A DNA stretch of 64,000 nt from Alisma plantago-aquatica (taxonomy: Eukaryota > Streptophyta > Magnoliopsida > Alismatales > Alismataceae), in the NCBI GenBank assembly GCA_963693085.1, contig OY856413.1:545638879-545702878 (forward strand), read 5' to 3'. This document shows, piece after piece, positions 6,576 to 17,170 of this stretch (position 1 is its first letter; every line of letters begins with the position of its first letter). The translations under genes were made by a program, and so were the position numbers. The notes below the pieces were generated by a model. That model had not been told where the DNA came from and did not search any database. It saw only the letters and a program-made list of their open reading frames with translations.

Positions 6576-9500
6576 TCAAAACGGTGTTGTTCCGATTGGT
6601 GTTTTGAAAGCTGTACGGTAAGCCCATAGAGAGTCAGATAGTTTGGTGGACCAATCGGTGCGGTGCTGATTGACAGTCTTTTCCAGGATAGCTTTAATTT
6701 GCCTATTGGAGACTTCGACCTGTCCACATGTCTGTGGATGATACGGTGTAGAAACTTTGTGGTTGACTCCGTATTTTCTTAATAAGGCTTCAAAGCTCCG
6801 TTCTAAGAAATGTGATCCACCGTCAGATATTATCGTTCTTGGGACGCCAAATCTGGGGAATATTATCTCTTTAAACATCTTGATTACCGGTTTTGAATCA
6901 CAAGAGATGGTCGGTAGAGCTTCTACCCATTTTGACATGTAATCCACATCAACTAAGATGTACATGAATCCGTAGGATGAGGGGAAAGGGCCAATGTAAT
7001 CTATTCCCCATACATCGAAGAGTTCGATTTCTTGCCATATGTTCAATGGCATTTCATTTCTTCTGGTAATTCCCCCAGATAGTTGCCACTTGTCGCATGA
7101 TCGCACGTATTCATGTGCGTCTTTTGCGATGGTAGGCCAATAAAAGCCAGATTGCAGGACTTTAAGAGTTGTCTTTTTAGAACTCATGTGGTCCCCAGTG
7201 GGGCCTGAGTGACAGTGCTCAAGAACTGAAGTGATTTCCGTCTCTGGAATGCATCTACGAAAGAGTCCATCTGTGCATAAGCGAAAAAGATAGGGCTCAT
7301 CCCAGAAATATTGCTTAGCATCGTGAATGAACTTCTTTTTGTCGTGATAGGATGCGGACAGGTGAATGATTCCTGTTGCCAAATAATTAACAATGTCGGC
7401 ATACCAGGGGAATCCATTAGCGACTTTCATTAGTTGGTCGTACGGGAGGGAGTCTCGGATAGGTACTTTGTCTTCATCCTCGACTCTAATACGGCTGAGA
7501 TGGTCAGCGATGACGTTTTCCACCCCGCTTTTGTCTTTGATTTCCAAATCGAATTCTTGAAGCATTAATACCCAGCGGATAAGTCTAGGTTTTGCATCTT
7601 GCTTCTGAATTAGATACCGTATAGCGGAGTGGTCAGTGTAGACAATAACTTTAGCTCCAATCAGGTATGAGCGGAATTTCTCGAATGCGTAGATGACAGC
7701 TAAGAATTCCTTTTCTGTAGTGGTGTAATTTTTCTGTGCTTCATCCAACATTTTAGATGCGTAGTATATAACATAGGGTTTCTTGTCGATTCTTTGCCCT
7801 AATACGGCCCCTATGGCATAATCGCTCGCGTCACACATGATTTTGAATGGTTGTGACCAATCTGGAGCTCTTAGAATGGGTGCAGAAATCAAGGCATTTT
7901 TCAGAGTTGTGAAACTTTGCAAACATTCTTGGTTAAAGTTAAATTCCGTGTCCTTGGTCAGCAGTTGAGTCATGGGTTTTGCAATTTTTGAGAAGTCTTT
8001 GATAAATCTTCTGTAAAACCCAGCATGACCTAAGAAAGCACGTACCCCTTTTACGTCTTTTGGTGGCATCAATTTTGAGATGACGTCAATTTTTTCTTGA
8101 TCCACCTCGATCCCTCTGTCGCTCACTCTGTGTCTGAGGACAACACCTTCCGTTACCATAAAATGGCATTTTTCCCAATTTAAGATGAGGTTTGTGTCCT
8201 CGCATCTTTGTAAAACTTGAACCAGGTTGAGCAGACAGTTGTCGAAAGAGTTTCCATAAACTGAGAAATCATCCATGAATATCTCCATTATAGATTCTGT
8301 TAATCCTACAAAAATAGCATACATGCATCTCTGAAAAGTGGCTGGCGCGTTACAAAGCCCGAATGGCATTCTTCTGAAAGCATATGTACCAAAAGGACAG
8401 GTGAAAGTAGTTTTCTCTTGATCTTCGGGGTGTATAGGGATTTGGTAAAACCCGGAATAACCATCGAGGTAACAGAAGAATTTCTGATGAGCTAAGCGCT
8501 CGAGGACCTCATCTAGGAAGGGCAAGGGGAAATGATCTTTCCTTGTTGCTTTATTAAGTTTTCTGTAATCTATGCACATTCTCCACCCAGTTACTGTTCT
8601 AGTAGGTACCAGTTCATTCTTATCATTAAGAACAACAGTAGTCCCCCCCTTTTTAGGGACCACCTGCACGAGGCTTACCCATTGAGAATCCGAGATTGAG
8701 TAGATGATACCTGCCTTCAAGAGTTTGAGAACCTCGATGCGAACTACCTCCTTGAGATTAGGGTTCAAATTCCTTTGATGTTCCCTCGATGGTTTGAATT
8801 CTTCCACCATAGGCAATATGTGCATGCATAAAGATGGGTTTACACCAGTTAAGTCAGTCATTTTATATCCGATAGCTTTCTTGTGTCTCTTTAGCTCATC
8901 AAGAAGTCTGTTTTCTTGGTCTTCTTCCAGAGTAGAGTTGATAATCACTGGACAAAGTTTCTCGCTGTCAAGGAAGACGTGTTTGAGTCCTTCGGGTAAG
9001 GCCTTCAATTCAGGGGCCTTAGGTGGCTCGGTCGCTTCTATAACGGTGACAGCCTTGAGTTCTTCAAAAGTGGCTGTTGGAGCTTCTTCAACTTTTTCTA
9101 AATATTGAAGGCATTGTTGCACTAGCTCGTTTTCCGAAAATTCTACTTCCGGGTTTGTCAAGGCACTTTCCAGCTCATCGGAGGGTTCAGACATTTCTAA
9201 CTGGGTCATTTGATATATAGCATCTAGGAGAAAAACTTCCTCTTGAATGCTTGGAGCTTTCATGCTGTTAAGAACTCTGAACTGGAAAGCTTCCTTCCCA
9301 AGTCTCAAGATTATAGTTCCTGCTTCAACATCGATAAGTGCTCGGGTAGTAGCTAGGAAAGGTCTGCCAAAGATTATCGGGTATCTCAGGTCTTCTTGGA
9401 TGTCCATAATAACGAAATCACACGGGACATAAGAATTCTTTCCTATTCTGACAGGAATATCCTCGATAATTCCAAGAGGGGAAGTTATGGTAGAGTCGGC

Positions 9501-10253
9501 TAACTGAATTATCATTGTCGTAGGTAAAAAATCAGTGAAGCCTAATCTTTTACACATCGAATAGGGCATAATAGATATACTTGCTCCTAAGTCTGCCAAT
9601 CCTTTCTTGCTGGAACCATTTCCAATAGAGCATTGGATACTAAAGGAACCCAGATCCTTCTTTTTCTTTGGCATCTTGTTTAGCAGAATGTCTGAAGTGG
9701 TCTGAGCAAGTTTCACCATTTCATGCTCTTCTGTCATAAACTTTCTCGACAAGAGGGTTTTTAGGTATTTGGCCCAAGCGGACACTTCAGAAAGGGCATC
9801 TAGAAAGGGGATATCGATATATAATTTCTTCATAGCTTCTTTGAATTTCTGGAACCTAGTATCCATTTTGGTTCCTTTCAGCCTGTCCGGGTAAGGAATT
9901 CTGAGCGGAGCTTCTGGCGTAGGTCCCTTTTCGTTTTCCCTTTCAGTAGTTTTAGTGGATTTTTCCTTTTCATGAGTTGAGCTTTTTGTTGGTGAAAGAA
10001 TAGCTACATCATCATCATCATGGATGATTCTAATGGTATCAGGAAGGACACGACCAGACCTCGTGGTGACAGCATTCAGTTGCTCAGGTCTATTTTGGTC
10101 ATGCCTTGGGTTTGCCTCTGGTTGCCCAGCGAAGGTGCCTGCTGGTGGTTTCAACTGAGCAGCAATCTGTGCTAATTGGGCCTCCACCGCCTTTTGTTGA
10201 GCTTGTTGATTCGCAAGCATGGTCTGCTGAGATTGCAGCATCTGCCTAATCAA
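6576..10253 (-). CDS. pol: A1 pol: protease, reverse transcriptase, RNase H, integrase, 1225 aa
   Basis: Ty3/gypsy polyprotein that copies element RNA into DNA and inserts it. Protease: Asp221 in [10 protein letters not shown]. Reverse transcriptase: [16 protein letters not shown] (Asp597) and the catalytic FMDD (Asp661, Asp662). RNase [13 protein letters not shown] (Asp808), TTTEKEF and [10 protein letters not shown] (Asp874). Integrase: zinc region with His1013-1022 and Cys1053, but Trp1056 where the second Cys of CDxCQ is expected; core acids are Asp1085 (GIDYIGP), Asp1144 (ISDGG) and Glu1180 (GQVEVSN). Sequence details mark the Athila lineage. The frame is in phase with gag across a TAG at 10290-10292 and with the integrase tail across a TGA at 6576, so gag-pol was probably one frame. 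Confidence 0.93.
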   Translation of the reverse strand: MIRQMLQSQQTMLANQQAQQKAVEAQLAQIAAQLKPPAGTFAGQPEANPRHDQNRPEQLNAVTTRSGRVLPDTIRIIHDDDDVAILSPTKSSTHEKEKSTKTTERENEKGPTPEAPLRIPYPDRLKGTKMDTRFQKFKEAMKKLYIDIPFLDALSEVSAWAKYLKTLLSRKFMTEEHEMVKLAQTTSDILLNKMPKKKKDLGSFSIQCSIGNGSSKKGLADLGASISIMPYSMCKRLGFTDFLPTTMIIQLADSTITSPLGIIEDIPVRIGKNSYVPCDFVIMDIQEDLRYPIIFGRPFLATTRALIDVEAGTIILRLGKEAFQFRVLNSMKAPSIQEEVFLLDAIYQMTQLEMSEPSDELESALTNPEVEFSENELVQQCLQYLEKVEEAPTATFEELKAVTVIEATEPPKAPELKALPEGLKHVFLDSEKLCPVIINSTLEEDQENRLLDELKRHKKAIGYKMTDLTGVNPSLCMHILPMVEEFKPSREHQRNLNPNLKEVVRIEVLKLLKAGIIYSISDSQWVSLVQVVPKKGGTTVVLNDKNELVPTRTVTGWRMCIDYRKLNKATRKDHFPLPFLDEVLERLAHQKFFCYLDGYSGFYQIPIHPEDQEKTTFTCPFGTYAFRRMPFGLCNAPATFQRCMYAIFVGLTESIMEIFMDDFSVYGNSFDNCLLNLVQVLQRCEDTNLILNWEKCHFMVTEGVVLRHRVSDRGIEVDQEKIDVISKLMPPKDVKGVRAFLGHAGFYRRFIKDFSKIAKPMTQLLTKDTEFNFNQECLQSFTTLKNALISAPILRAPDWSQPFKIMCDASDYAIGAVLGQRIDKKPYVIYYASKMLDEAQKNYTTTEKEFLAVIYAFEKFRSYLIGAKVIVYTDHSAIRYLIQKQDAKPRLIRWVLMLQEFDLEIKDKSGVENVIADHLSRIRVEDEDKVPIRDSLPYDQLMKVANGFPWYADIVNYLATGIIHLSASYHDKKKFIHDAKQYFWDEPYLFRLCTDGLFRRCIPETEITSVLEHCHSGPTGDHMSSKKTTLKVLQSGFYWPTIAKDAHEYVRSCDKWQLSGGITRRNEMPLNIWQEIELFDVWGIDYIGPFPSSYGFMYILVDVDYMSKWVEALPTISCDSKPVIKMFKEIIFPRFGVPRTIISDGGSHFLERSFEALLRKYGVNHKVSTPYHPQTCGQVEVSNRQIKAILEKTVNQHRTDWSTKLSDSLWAYRTAFKTPIGTTPF

Positions 10254-10289
10254 AGATATTTCATCAGATGGTTGGGAAGGAGCACTCCT

Positions 10290-11864
10290 CTATAGATATT
10301 GAGTGACTTCTTGCCCCTGGGGTTGCTGCGGAGGTGCAGTTAACTGTGGTTGTTGGGGTTGCTGCAACTGAGGTTGTTGTAGCTGCGGGTGCAGACCTGG
10401 ATGGCCATATTGGTAAGAAGGATTCCTGGGATAGTTAGATCTTTGGAAACCCTGTCTATAATTCCGTTGACTGAAGTTATTCTGAAATCCTGGTGGTTGT
10501 CTATTGAAAGATCCACCTTGAGTCTGCTGTTGTGGGTTGGCGGTCCCTATAGGATTCCCGTATTGGAAACCAGGATGGTTCCTAGGTTTATCTGGATTGT
10601 AGTACACCTGGCCAGGTATTGAATGGATGGAGTTGACTTGCTCTGGCATTTGGTCCTCAGGATGCTCAATAATGGGTTCATATTGCAGCATAGGTGGTTG
10701 TAAATCCATCATGACATTGTACAACAAACCACATGATAATGTGGGATGATCAGATGCATGACAGGCTTCACAAGTTCCAGTAGCTGCTTTTACTTGTTGA
10801 ACCTGAGAGCTTTTCTTCTTGTAATATTCCCCGAAAGAAGTTTCGAGGGCTTGTTGCTTGCTAGCAATAGTCTTCAGGGCCTCTGCAATGGCCTTGAGTT
10901 CCATTGATTCTTCAGCTTTGTATACTTTAAGAACTCCCTTGGGTTGGTTAGATGACCTTCCCCAATTGGATTGGTTCTCGGCCCCTAGTATAACTATATT
11001 CCAAGCATCTTCATAGTTCTTTCTCATAAAATTTCCTCCATATGAGGAATCGAGAAATTGCTTGATATCATCACTTACTCCTCTGTAGAATGTTTCTATT
11101 AGTTGATTTTGAGATATGCCATGGTGAGGACACTTTCTCAGGAGTTCTTTGAATCTTTCCCAAGCTTCAGCAAGTGTTTCTCCAGGTAGTTGGGAAAAGT
11201 GATTAATTTGTCCCCTAATCTCATAGGTTAGCGAAGGTGGAAAGAATTTCTCAAGAAACTTTTCTTCTAAAGGAGTCCAAGTAGTGATGATGGGGTGTCT
11301 ATCCAAAGCGTTGTACCAGCTTAGTGCTCTCCCAGATAAGGTGAAGTGGAAAAGGTGTAACATTATTGCTTCCAAGGCAATTCCTGCTTGGGGTACAAGT
11401 CGGCAAAGTGACTTGAATCTCTTAAGGTGATCCATGCAATCGTCTCCGGGTGCTCCAGAGAAAGAGATGCCTTGCATGATCTGGATCCATTGCATCCGGA
11501 TTTCAAAGTTTGGTATGTTAATAATCGGTGGTCGGACTGGGTGATCATCTTCATAATTCTTCGGGACTGTGTAGTCCCGAAGTTGCTTGTTTCTTAGCGC
11601 AAGTTGAGCAGCAGCATGCTCTGCTTGGATGTGGGCTTGTTCCTCAGCTCGAATCTCAGCTTGCACTTGAGCACGAGTGTCTGCAATAAGTTGTGCTCGT
11701 TGTGCTGCTATGGCGGCGTTAACTCTTTCTGCAACAAGGCGTTTCTCTTCATCCATCTGTCTGGCTCTTTGGCAGTTAAGTCTAATCCTTCGGTGGAAAC
11801 TTCTTTCTACCTCAGAGTCGTACTCTGGTTCAGGGGAGAATCTGATGCTATGCGGGGGTTGCAT
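10290..11864 (-). CDS. gag: A1 gag, 524 aa
   Basis: Structural capsid/nucleocapsid protein. Residues 30-95 are Ala/Gln/Arg-rich and helical. The capsid core (about 115-290) has Athila motifs: GRALSWYNAL, EKFLEKFFPP and AWERFKELLRKCPHHG. A CCHC zinc knuckle follows (Cys365, Cys368, His373, Cys378, spacing CX2CX4HX4C). The C-terminal about 100 residues are Gln/Pro/Asn-rich. The ATG at 11864 lies about 150 bp after the primer site. The frame ends at TAG 10290-10292 and pol continues in the same phase, so the stop is either a nonsense change or, less likely, a programmed read-through site. Confidence 0.92.
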   Translation of the reverse strand: MQPPHSIRFSPEPEYDSEVERSFHRRIRLNCQRARQMDEEKRLVAERVNAAIAAQRAQLIADTRAQVQAEIRAEEQAHIQAEHAAAQLALRNKQLRDYTVPKNYEDDHPVRPPIINIPNFEIRMQWIQIMQGISFSGAPGDDCMDHLKRFKSLCRLVPQAGIALEAIMLHLFHFTLSGRALSWYNALDRHPIITTWTPLEEKFLEKFFPPSLTYEIRGQINHFSQLPGETLAEAWERFKELLRKCPHHGISQNQLIETFYRGVSDDIKQFLDSSYGGNFMRKNYEDAWNIVILGAENQSNWGRSSNQPKGVLKVYKAEESMELKAIAEALKTIASKQQALETSFGEYYKKKSSQVQQVKAATGTCEACHASDHPTLSCGLLYNVMMDLQPPMLQYEPIIEHPEDQMPEQVNSIHSIPGQVYYNPDKPRNHPGFQYGNPIGTANPQQQTQGGSFNRQPPGFQNNFSQRNYRQGFQRSNYPRNPSYQYGHPGLHPQLQQPQLQQPQQPQLTAPPQQPQGQEVTQYL

Positions 11865-12015
11865 ACACGTTTTCTACCTGAGTAGAAAGAAAATCACATG
11901 TTAAGATAATGGAAGGAAATGAAGAAATCAAGAAGATTTGGAGTAGTTATCAAGAAAAAGTGTAAAATCCTAATCAACCAAGAAGTTGTTAAGTAAAAGC
12001 TAAAACGTTTCGTTG

Positions 12016-12033
12016 TCCCCGGCAACGGCGCCA
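12016..12033 (-). promoter_or_regulatory. A1 primer binding site, tRNA-Asp
   Basis: Plus-strand TCCCCGGCAACGGCGCCA equals, from memory, the 3' end of plant tRNA-Asp, so the minus strand is a full 18-base complement. It lies 6 bases inside the LTR end. This primer type is usual for Athila. Confidence 0.9.
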
Positions 12034-13233
12034 ATTTTTTGATGAAGTTTTGCAACGCCACTAAAAATCCTAGAGATGATGAATCCCTAAGTTTAGCCTT
12101 GCTAGTACTATGGTAAGATCTCCACCCACATATGCTAAGACACGCGGAAGTCTTATCGTAGTATAGTTAAGGGTTGAATCCTCAGGACAACGGTCTTGAT
12201 GTAATCAAGATGGAAAACGTTTTAGTCGTACTTAACTACTTAACAGTTGATATTTAGATCGAAGGTTTGATTTGGTTTTAAGCTAAGTGCAAGGAAAGTA
12301 AAGCAAGAAAGTAGAAATTAAGGTTGTAAACAATGATTAAAAACCACTAGGATGTTGCCGGGTTTCACACCACTACACATGGATCACAAACATGCAACAT
12401 AATAAAAAGACCTGCAAAGAGAAACTAATCGGCTAGTATCTTTGTAGACTTAGCTTCCTTTCGGATAACCAACTACGAGGAGTGTGGAGTATTGCAATGC
12501 CAGCCATCCCCGAACGAATGGTCACTTACTTTGCATTACTCCTTCATGAAGTGTGTTCCTCGACCTTACCAAGGTTGCACTTCCATACGTCAATTGATTC
12601 CATTTCATAGTATGAAAGTGCAACGATGGGAGTGAGTTTACTCCACTCATGAAAGCACTCCTAGATACCGAAACAGACATATGGTGACTACATATATCTA
12701 GAACCAACATTCAATCGATATTCAGATCTAAAGGTATAAACGTAGACAATTCATACCAAAAGATAATAAGTAACACAAGTTGGTGATCAAGCAACACGCA
12801 TTCATTAAACGATAGATGTTGAGCCAAAAAGGAGAGTATCTCTATTGCAAACGATTGAATTACATTGCATGAAATGAAAACATGGGTAGTGGGGCTACTC
12901 CCCGCACCCTAGTGAAAAGGACTACTCACTCATCTCAAGAGCAAAGGAGGAGGCGAGAAGAGAGAGAAAGAACGTCATCTCCACAGAGGAGGGAAAGTTG
13001 AACCCTTGGTGAAGAGAGCAACGATCTTCGCACTTCGTGGTTGACTTGATGAAGGATCTTCTCTTCCCACCTTCTTTGCTATTGAGAGGAGAGAGAAGAT
13101 AGCTTGGTGACGGAATGCGGATCTCAAACTGACATCCTTGGGGCAGTGGATGGAAGACAAAAGTGCTCTGGAGTTAGAGAGGTAGCCTCTGGACGTCTGA
13201 GATTCGATCCCCTTGAAGTGACCCTTGAGGTCC

Positions 13234-13241
13234 TATTTATA
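13234..13241 (-). promoter_or_regulatory. A1 LTR TATA box (TATAAATA)
   Basis: Minus-strand CCTATAAATA at 13243-13234, 20 bp downstream of the dyad array. It places transcription start near 13205, with about 1.17 kb of R-U5 to follow. Confidence 0.6.
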
Positions 13242-13260
13242 GGCTCAAGTTGAGCCCAAA

Positions 13261-13354
13261 CGGTCTTGAGACCGTTTGCCTTCTCGCGGTCTTGGGACCG
13301 TGAGGCCTTCTCGCGGTCTTGGGACCGCGAGGCCTTCTCGCGGTCTTGGGACCG
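13261..13354. repeat. Dyad array in A1 LTR, four units
   Basis: Units start at 13261 (CGGTCTTGAGACCG), 13287, 13314 and 13341 (CGGTCTTGGGACCG), spaced 26, 27 and 27 bp. The core and period match the internal array at 5728-5923 but the spacers differ (TGAGGCCTTCTCG type). It lies immediately upstream of the TATA box on the minus strand. Confidence 0.93.
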
Positions 13355-13534
13355 TGAGGAGTCTTTGTAATTTTTTTGTGTTTTCTGTAATGAAAAAAAG
13401 AAGAAGAAGTTAGTTTATTGGTGTATCTGCAATAAAGTAAAAAAGTTTAATGATTCTATCTAATTTATCTAAGAAAGAGTATGGAAAATTAAAGATAACT
13501 AAATAAGATAACGTCACAAAATGGGAGGTTATCA

Positions 13535-13565
13535 TTAAAGCATAACCCAGGTCAGGGATGTTACA
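13535..13565 (-). repeat. T1 3' LTR, first 31 bp left of A1 insertion
   Basis: Identical except for one base to the outer end of the T1 5' LTR. The remainder lies beyond A1, outside the window. The 5 bp TTAAA next to A1 are its target duplication copy. Confidence 0.88.
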
Positions 13566-13569
13566 AATT

Positions 13570-13582
13570 ATCCACCCCTAAC
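13570..13582 (-). promoter_or_regulatory. T1 polypurine tract
   Basis: Minus strand TGTTAGGGGTGGAT just before the 3' LTR start (TGTAACATCCC). The purine-rich run primes plus-strand DNA synthesis in this class of element. The same block occurs in E at 44668-44681. Confidence 0.65.
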
Positions 13583-13604
13583 AGAGATTTCGTCCCCGAA
13601 ATCA

Positions 13605-14907
13605 TCAACAAAAAAGAGAAGGGTACTTCATCCTCATCTCTTCCTCTAGCTCCCATGTAGCTTCTTTAATGCCACAATGGTGCTTGAGAACTTTCACAAG
13701 ACATATGTCTTTCTTTTTCAGATTTTTAATTCTTTTATCAAGGATCATCACAGGTCCTTTATCATTTGATATATCATCATTTAATTCTACCTCCACAGGT
13801 TGCAAAACTAACTCTATGTCAGGATGACACTTTTTTAGCATGGAGATATGGAACACTGGATGCAACTTATGCAACTCGAGTGGAAACTCCAACTTATTGG
13901 CTACCTTTCCAATACGTTCAATGATTGGATAAGGCCCCATAAATCTAGGAGCTAACTTTCCCTTCTTCCCAAATCTAAGGACACCTCTCCAAGGCGAGAC
14001 CTTGAGATATACTGTGTCTCCAACTTGGAATTCTAAAGGTCTTTGTCATTTATCAGCGTACGACTTATGGCTATCATGTGCAATCTTTAATTGTTGTTGT
14101 ATTATTTTAATCTTCTCAGTTGTCTATTGTACAAGGTCTAGACCCAAAAGTTGATATTGTCATGTTTCATACCAACATAAAGGAGATCTAAAATGTCTAC
14201 CATATAATGCTTCATATGGTGCCATATCAATAATGTGCTGATAGCTATTATTATATGCAAATTCTATCAAGCTCAAGTGTAGATCCCAACTTCCTACAAA
14301 CTGAAGGACACATGCCCTAAGAAAATCCTCCAAAGTTTGTATGGTCCTCTTAGATTGTCCATCTGTCTGGGTGAAAGGCAATACTAAACCTTAACTGCAT
14401 ACCCAAAGCTTTATGTAGTCATTCCCAAAAATGACTCGTGAACTGGGGACCTCTATCAGAAACAATAGTAGCTGGAACCCTGTGCAACCGCACTATCTCA
14501 TCTATATATATCTGTGCAAGCTTCTCAACAGTTTAGGTTGTTTTGACAGGAAGGAAATGTGTTGTCTTAGTCAACCTATCAACTATCACCCAAATGGAAT
14601 CATTACCTTTGGTTTTTCTAGGTAAACCAACCACAAAGTCCATAGTCACGTGATCCCATTTCCACTGTGGTATAGGAAAAGGTTGCATTGTTCCTATGGG
14701 CTTTTGATGTTCAGCTTTAACCTGCTAACACACCAGACACCGCGTGACAAACTCATCTACATCTTTCTTCAATCCTGGCCACCAATACATATACATATCT
14801 TTCAAGTTATGATACATTTTGGTGCTTCCTGGATGCATTTCATACATTGAAGAATGAGTTTCCTCCAAAACTAACTTCCTTAAGTCATTGGCATCAAGTA
14901 ATACCAT
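13605..14907 (-). pseudogene. T1 integrase with C-terminal chromodomain, broken
   Basis: Zinc-binding N-terminus at 14725-14907 (HPGSTKM, WWPGLKKDV, RCLVC). Core end at 14160-14381 (TDGQSKRTIQTLED, AYNNSYQ, YEALYGR). The tail at 13605-13940 has LHPVFHISMLKKC followed by a chromodomain-like end (KVLKHHCGI, ATWELEEEM, YPSLF). The usual catalytic Glu of DGQSERT is Lys here (AAG). Several stops separate the pieces. The chromodomain ending is typical of Tekay/Del-type chromoviruses, which target heterochromatin. Confidence 0.85.
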
Positions 14908-15078
14908 CCTACCATGGTAACAAACTACCTGATCCTATGACTCATGAAAGCCATCCTGTTTCTCACTACCATACTCTGACCTGATCTGCTGAACCACAAC
15001 ATCAGGTTGTTGTGCTTCTTTAACCTGCTGTCTCAGAGTAGGTTTCACTTGCATCTCAGCTAACAACCCGGCTAACAA

Positions 15079-16624
15079 TTATACCTTAAGTTGTACATTA
15101 TTTTTCCTCAAGGAGATAAGCATATATGTTTTAAAGCACACTAAGGAATTCAATTGTGCTTTATCTAAGGCTGGTGATGATGATTTCCTACTTAGTGCAT
15201 CAGCCACTACATTAGCCTTCCCTGGATGATAATCAATTGTACAATCATAGTCCTTGATTAACTCCATCCAGCGATGTTGTCTCATGTTCAACTCATGTTG
15301 TGAGAAGATATATTTTAGATTCTTATGGTCTGTGAAAATCTAAAAATGTTTCTCCATAAAGATAATGTCTCCAGATCTTCAAGGCATGGACCACAACAGC
15401 TAGTTCTAGATCATGTGTCAGATAATTCTCCTCGTGTTTCATAAGCTATCGAGAGGCAAAAGAAATCACTTGATTATCCTGCATCAACACACATCCTAGA
15501 CCATTCTTAGATGCATCACAAAAAACTATGTACACCTTCCCTTGCTTAGGTAACACCATCACAGGTGCACTTATTAATCTTTCTTTCAACAACTGGAAAG
15601 AATGTTGACACTTGTCATTCCAGACAAAAGGAACCTCCTTCCTAGTCAACTTGGTTAGGGGTAAAGCTATAGAACTGAAGTTCTTAATGAATCTCCTATA
15701 ATATCCTGCCAGTCCTAAGAAACTACGTATCTCCGTCAGTATCTTTGGTTGTTCCCATTGCAGGACAGATTCTACCTTCTTAGGATCAACATGGATACCT
15801 GAGGCAGATATTACGTGTCCTAGAAAAGAAACTTCTGGTAACCAGAACTCACATATGCTAAACTTAGCATACAACTTATGCTTTCTTAGCAAAGTTAAAG
15901 CCTGACGGAGGTGCTACTCATGCTGTTGAGCATCTCTACTATATACCAAGATGTCATCTATGAAGACTACTATGAACTGGTCAAGAAAAGGTCAAAAGAT
16001 TCTATTCATGAGTTCCATGAATGCAGTTGGTGCATTAGATAGTCCAAACGACATAACTATGAATTCATAGTGACCATACATTGTCCTAAAGGCAGACTTA
16101 GGTATGTCACTCTCCTTGATACACACCTGATGATATCCTGACCTCAGATCTATCATAGAGAAGATAGTTGCACCACACAACTAATCAAACATGTCATCGA
16201 TCCTTGGCAGAGGATACTTATTCTTTATAGTTACTTTATTCAAGTGTATGTAATCAATGCATAGACGCATCGATCTGTCCTTCTTCTTAACAAATAGAAC
16301 CGGAGCACCCCATGGTGAAGTACTCGGTCAGATAAAACCTCTCTCAAGCAACTCCTACAGCTATTTCTTGAGCTCTGCCATCTCAGTAGGTTCCATTCTA
16401 TACGATGTTTGTGCTATTGGCTGTTTGCTCGAGATTAGATTAATCTCAAAATCAATTTCTTGGGGCAGAGGAACACCTGGAAGTTCCTCAGGGAACACAT
16501 CTTCAAACTCCCTAACTATCAAAACTTCAGAAAGATTAGAGCTCTCCATTGTGGTGTGTACCACATGTGCCAAGAATGCAAAGCATCCTTGTCTCATCAA
16601 CTTCTCAGGTACCATAGTTGACAC
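15079..16624 (-). pseudogene. T1 reverse transcriptase and RNase H, broken
   Basis: The RT start (EFEDVFPEELPGVPLP, 16361-16624) is followed by [18 protein letters not shown] and the intact catalytic FIDD (codons at 15964-15953). The thumb [16 protein letters not shown] and [11 protein letters not shown] lie in 15446-15892. RNase H runs from [14 protein letters not shown] to [17 protein letters not shown] (15079-15291). In-frame stops divide it; most of the reading stays in one phase. Not functional as it stands. Confidence 0.87.
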
Positions 16625-17068
16625 TAGATAGGTTGGAAGAATCTTTCTATCTCCCTAAAAGATCCATGTGTCACTATCATCTATGAACACTGCCTGCTTG
16701 GAATCACAATCCAAGAAAACCTTATACTTTTCTAGGGTGTCAGTTCCAAGAATTATATCAAACCCATGCATCTCAAGTGGGATAATATCTACCTAAATGT
16801 GATGTTTAGAAAAGGAAAGAATGCAGGGAGAACACACCTCCCGCAACACTACAGATCCAAGCAAAGGAGTTTCTAATAATAGACTATCTTCTCTATGATT
16901 GATAGTCATGGTGTAGTCATGAATCACTCTTCGAGTGATAAAAGAATGTGTAGCACCAAGATCAATTAAAATAGATATGAAGCAGGATGAAGACATATCT
17001 GAATGAAACAGTTCCATCTGACTTGTCACAACCTGTGGGTTAACTACTGCTTCAGGTTGATTCATCAC
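16625..17068 (-). pseudogene. T1 aspartic protease, broken
   Basis: Contains DLGATHSFI, the active-site motif of retroelement proteases, with Leu in place of the common Ser or Thr after Asp. The lower part is interrupted by a stop near 16795. It lies between gag and RT as expected. Confidence 0.75.
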
Positions 17069-17170
17069 ATAGAATCTTGTCGTTGCTTGATGTTGACCCT
17101 GTGCTCAGTTGTTGGGTGTTGACGAACCATCTTGGGATGCTTGTCCACATCCTCTAGAACAACTAGAAAA

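Larger units (their letters stand above)
1..13534 (-). mobile_element. A1: Athila-lineage Ty3/gypsy LTR retrotransposon, 3' end outside window
   Basis: Minus-strand element read from a 5' LTR (12040-13534) through a tRNA-Asp primer site (12016-12033), gag (10290-11864), pol (6114-10253) and a long second frame (117-5045). The 3' LTR would lie left of base 1 and is not seen. The gag and pol motifs, the tRNA-Asp primer site, the conserved GGGAGGCAACCC block after pol (6051-6075) and the ORF1-like domain downstream all fit Athila. The element sits inside the 3' LTR of T1; the right-hand 5 bp after its LTR are TTAAA (13535-13539), so a matching TTAAA is expected beyond the left edge. Unusual points are the Ulp1-like domains at the 3' end and a dyad array with its own TATA box between pol and the second frame. 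Confidence 0.9.
12040..13534 (-). repeat. A1 5' LTR, 1495 bp
   Basis: Minus strand starts TGATAACC (13534) and ends TTCATCA (12040), followed by six bases and the primer site. The right border is fixed because T1 LTR sequence resumes immediately. It carries a dyad array and TATA box, and no convincing gene. The partner LTR is outside the window, so the length is not confirmed by comparison. Confidence 0.85.
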
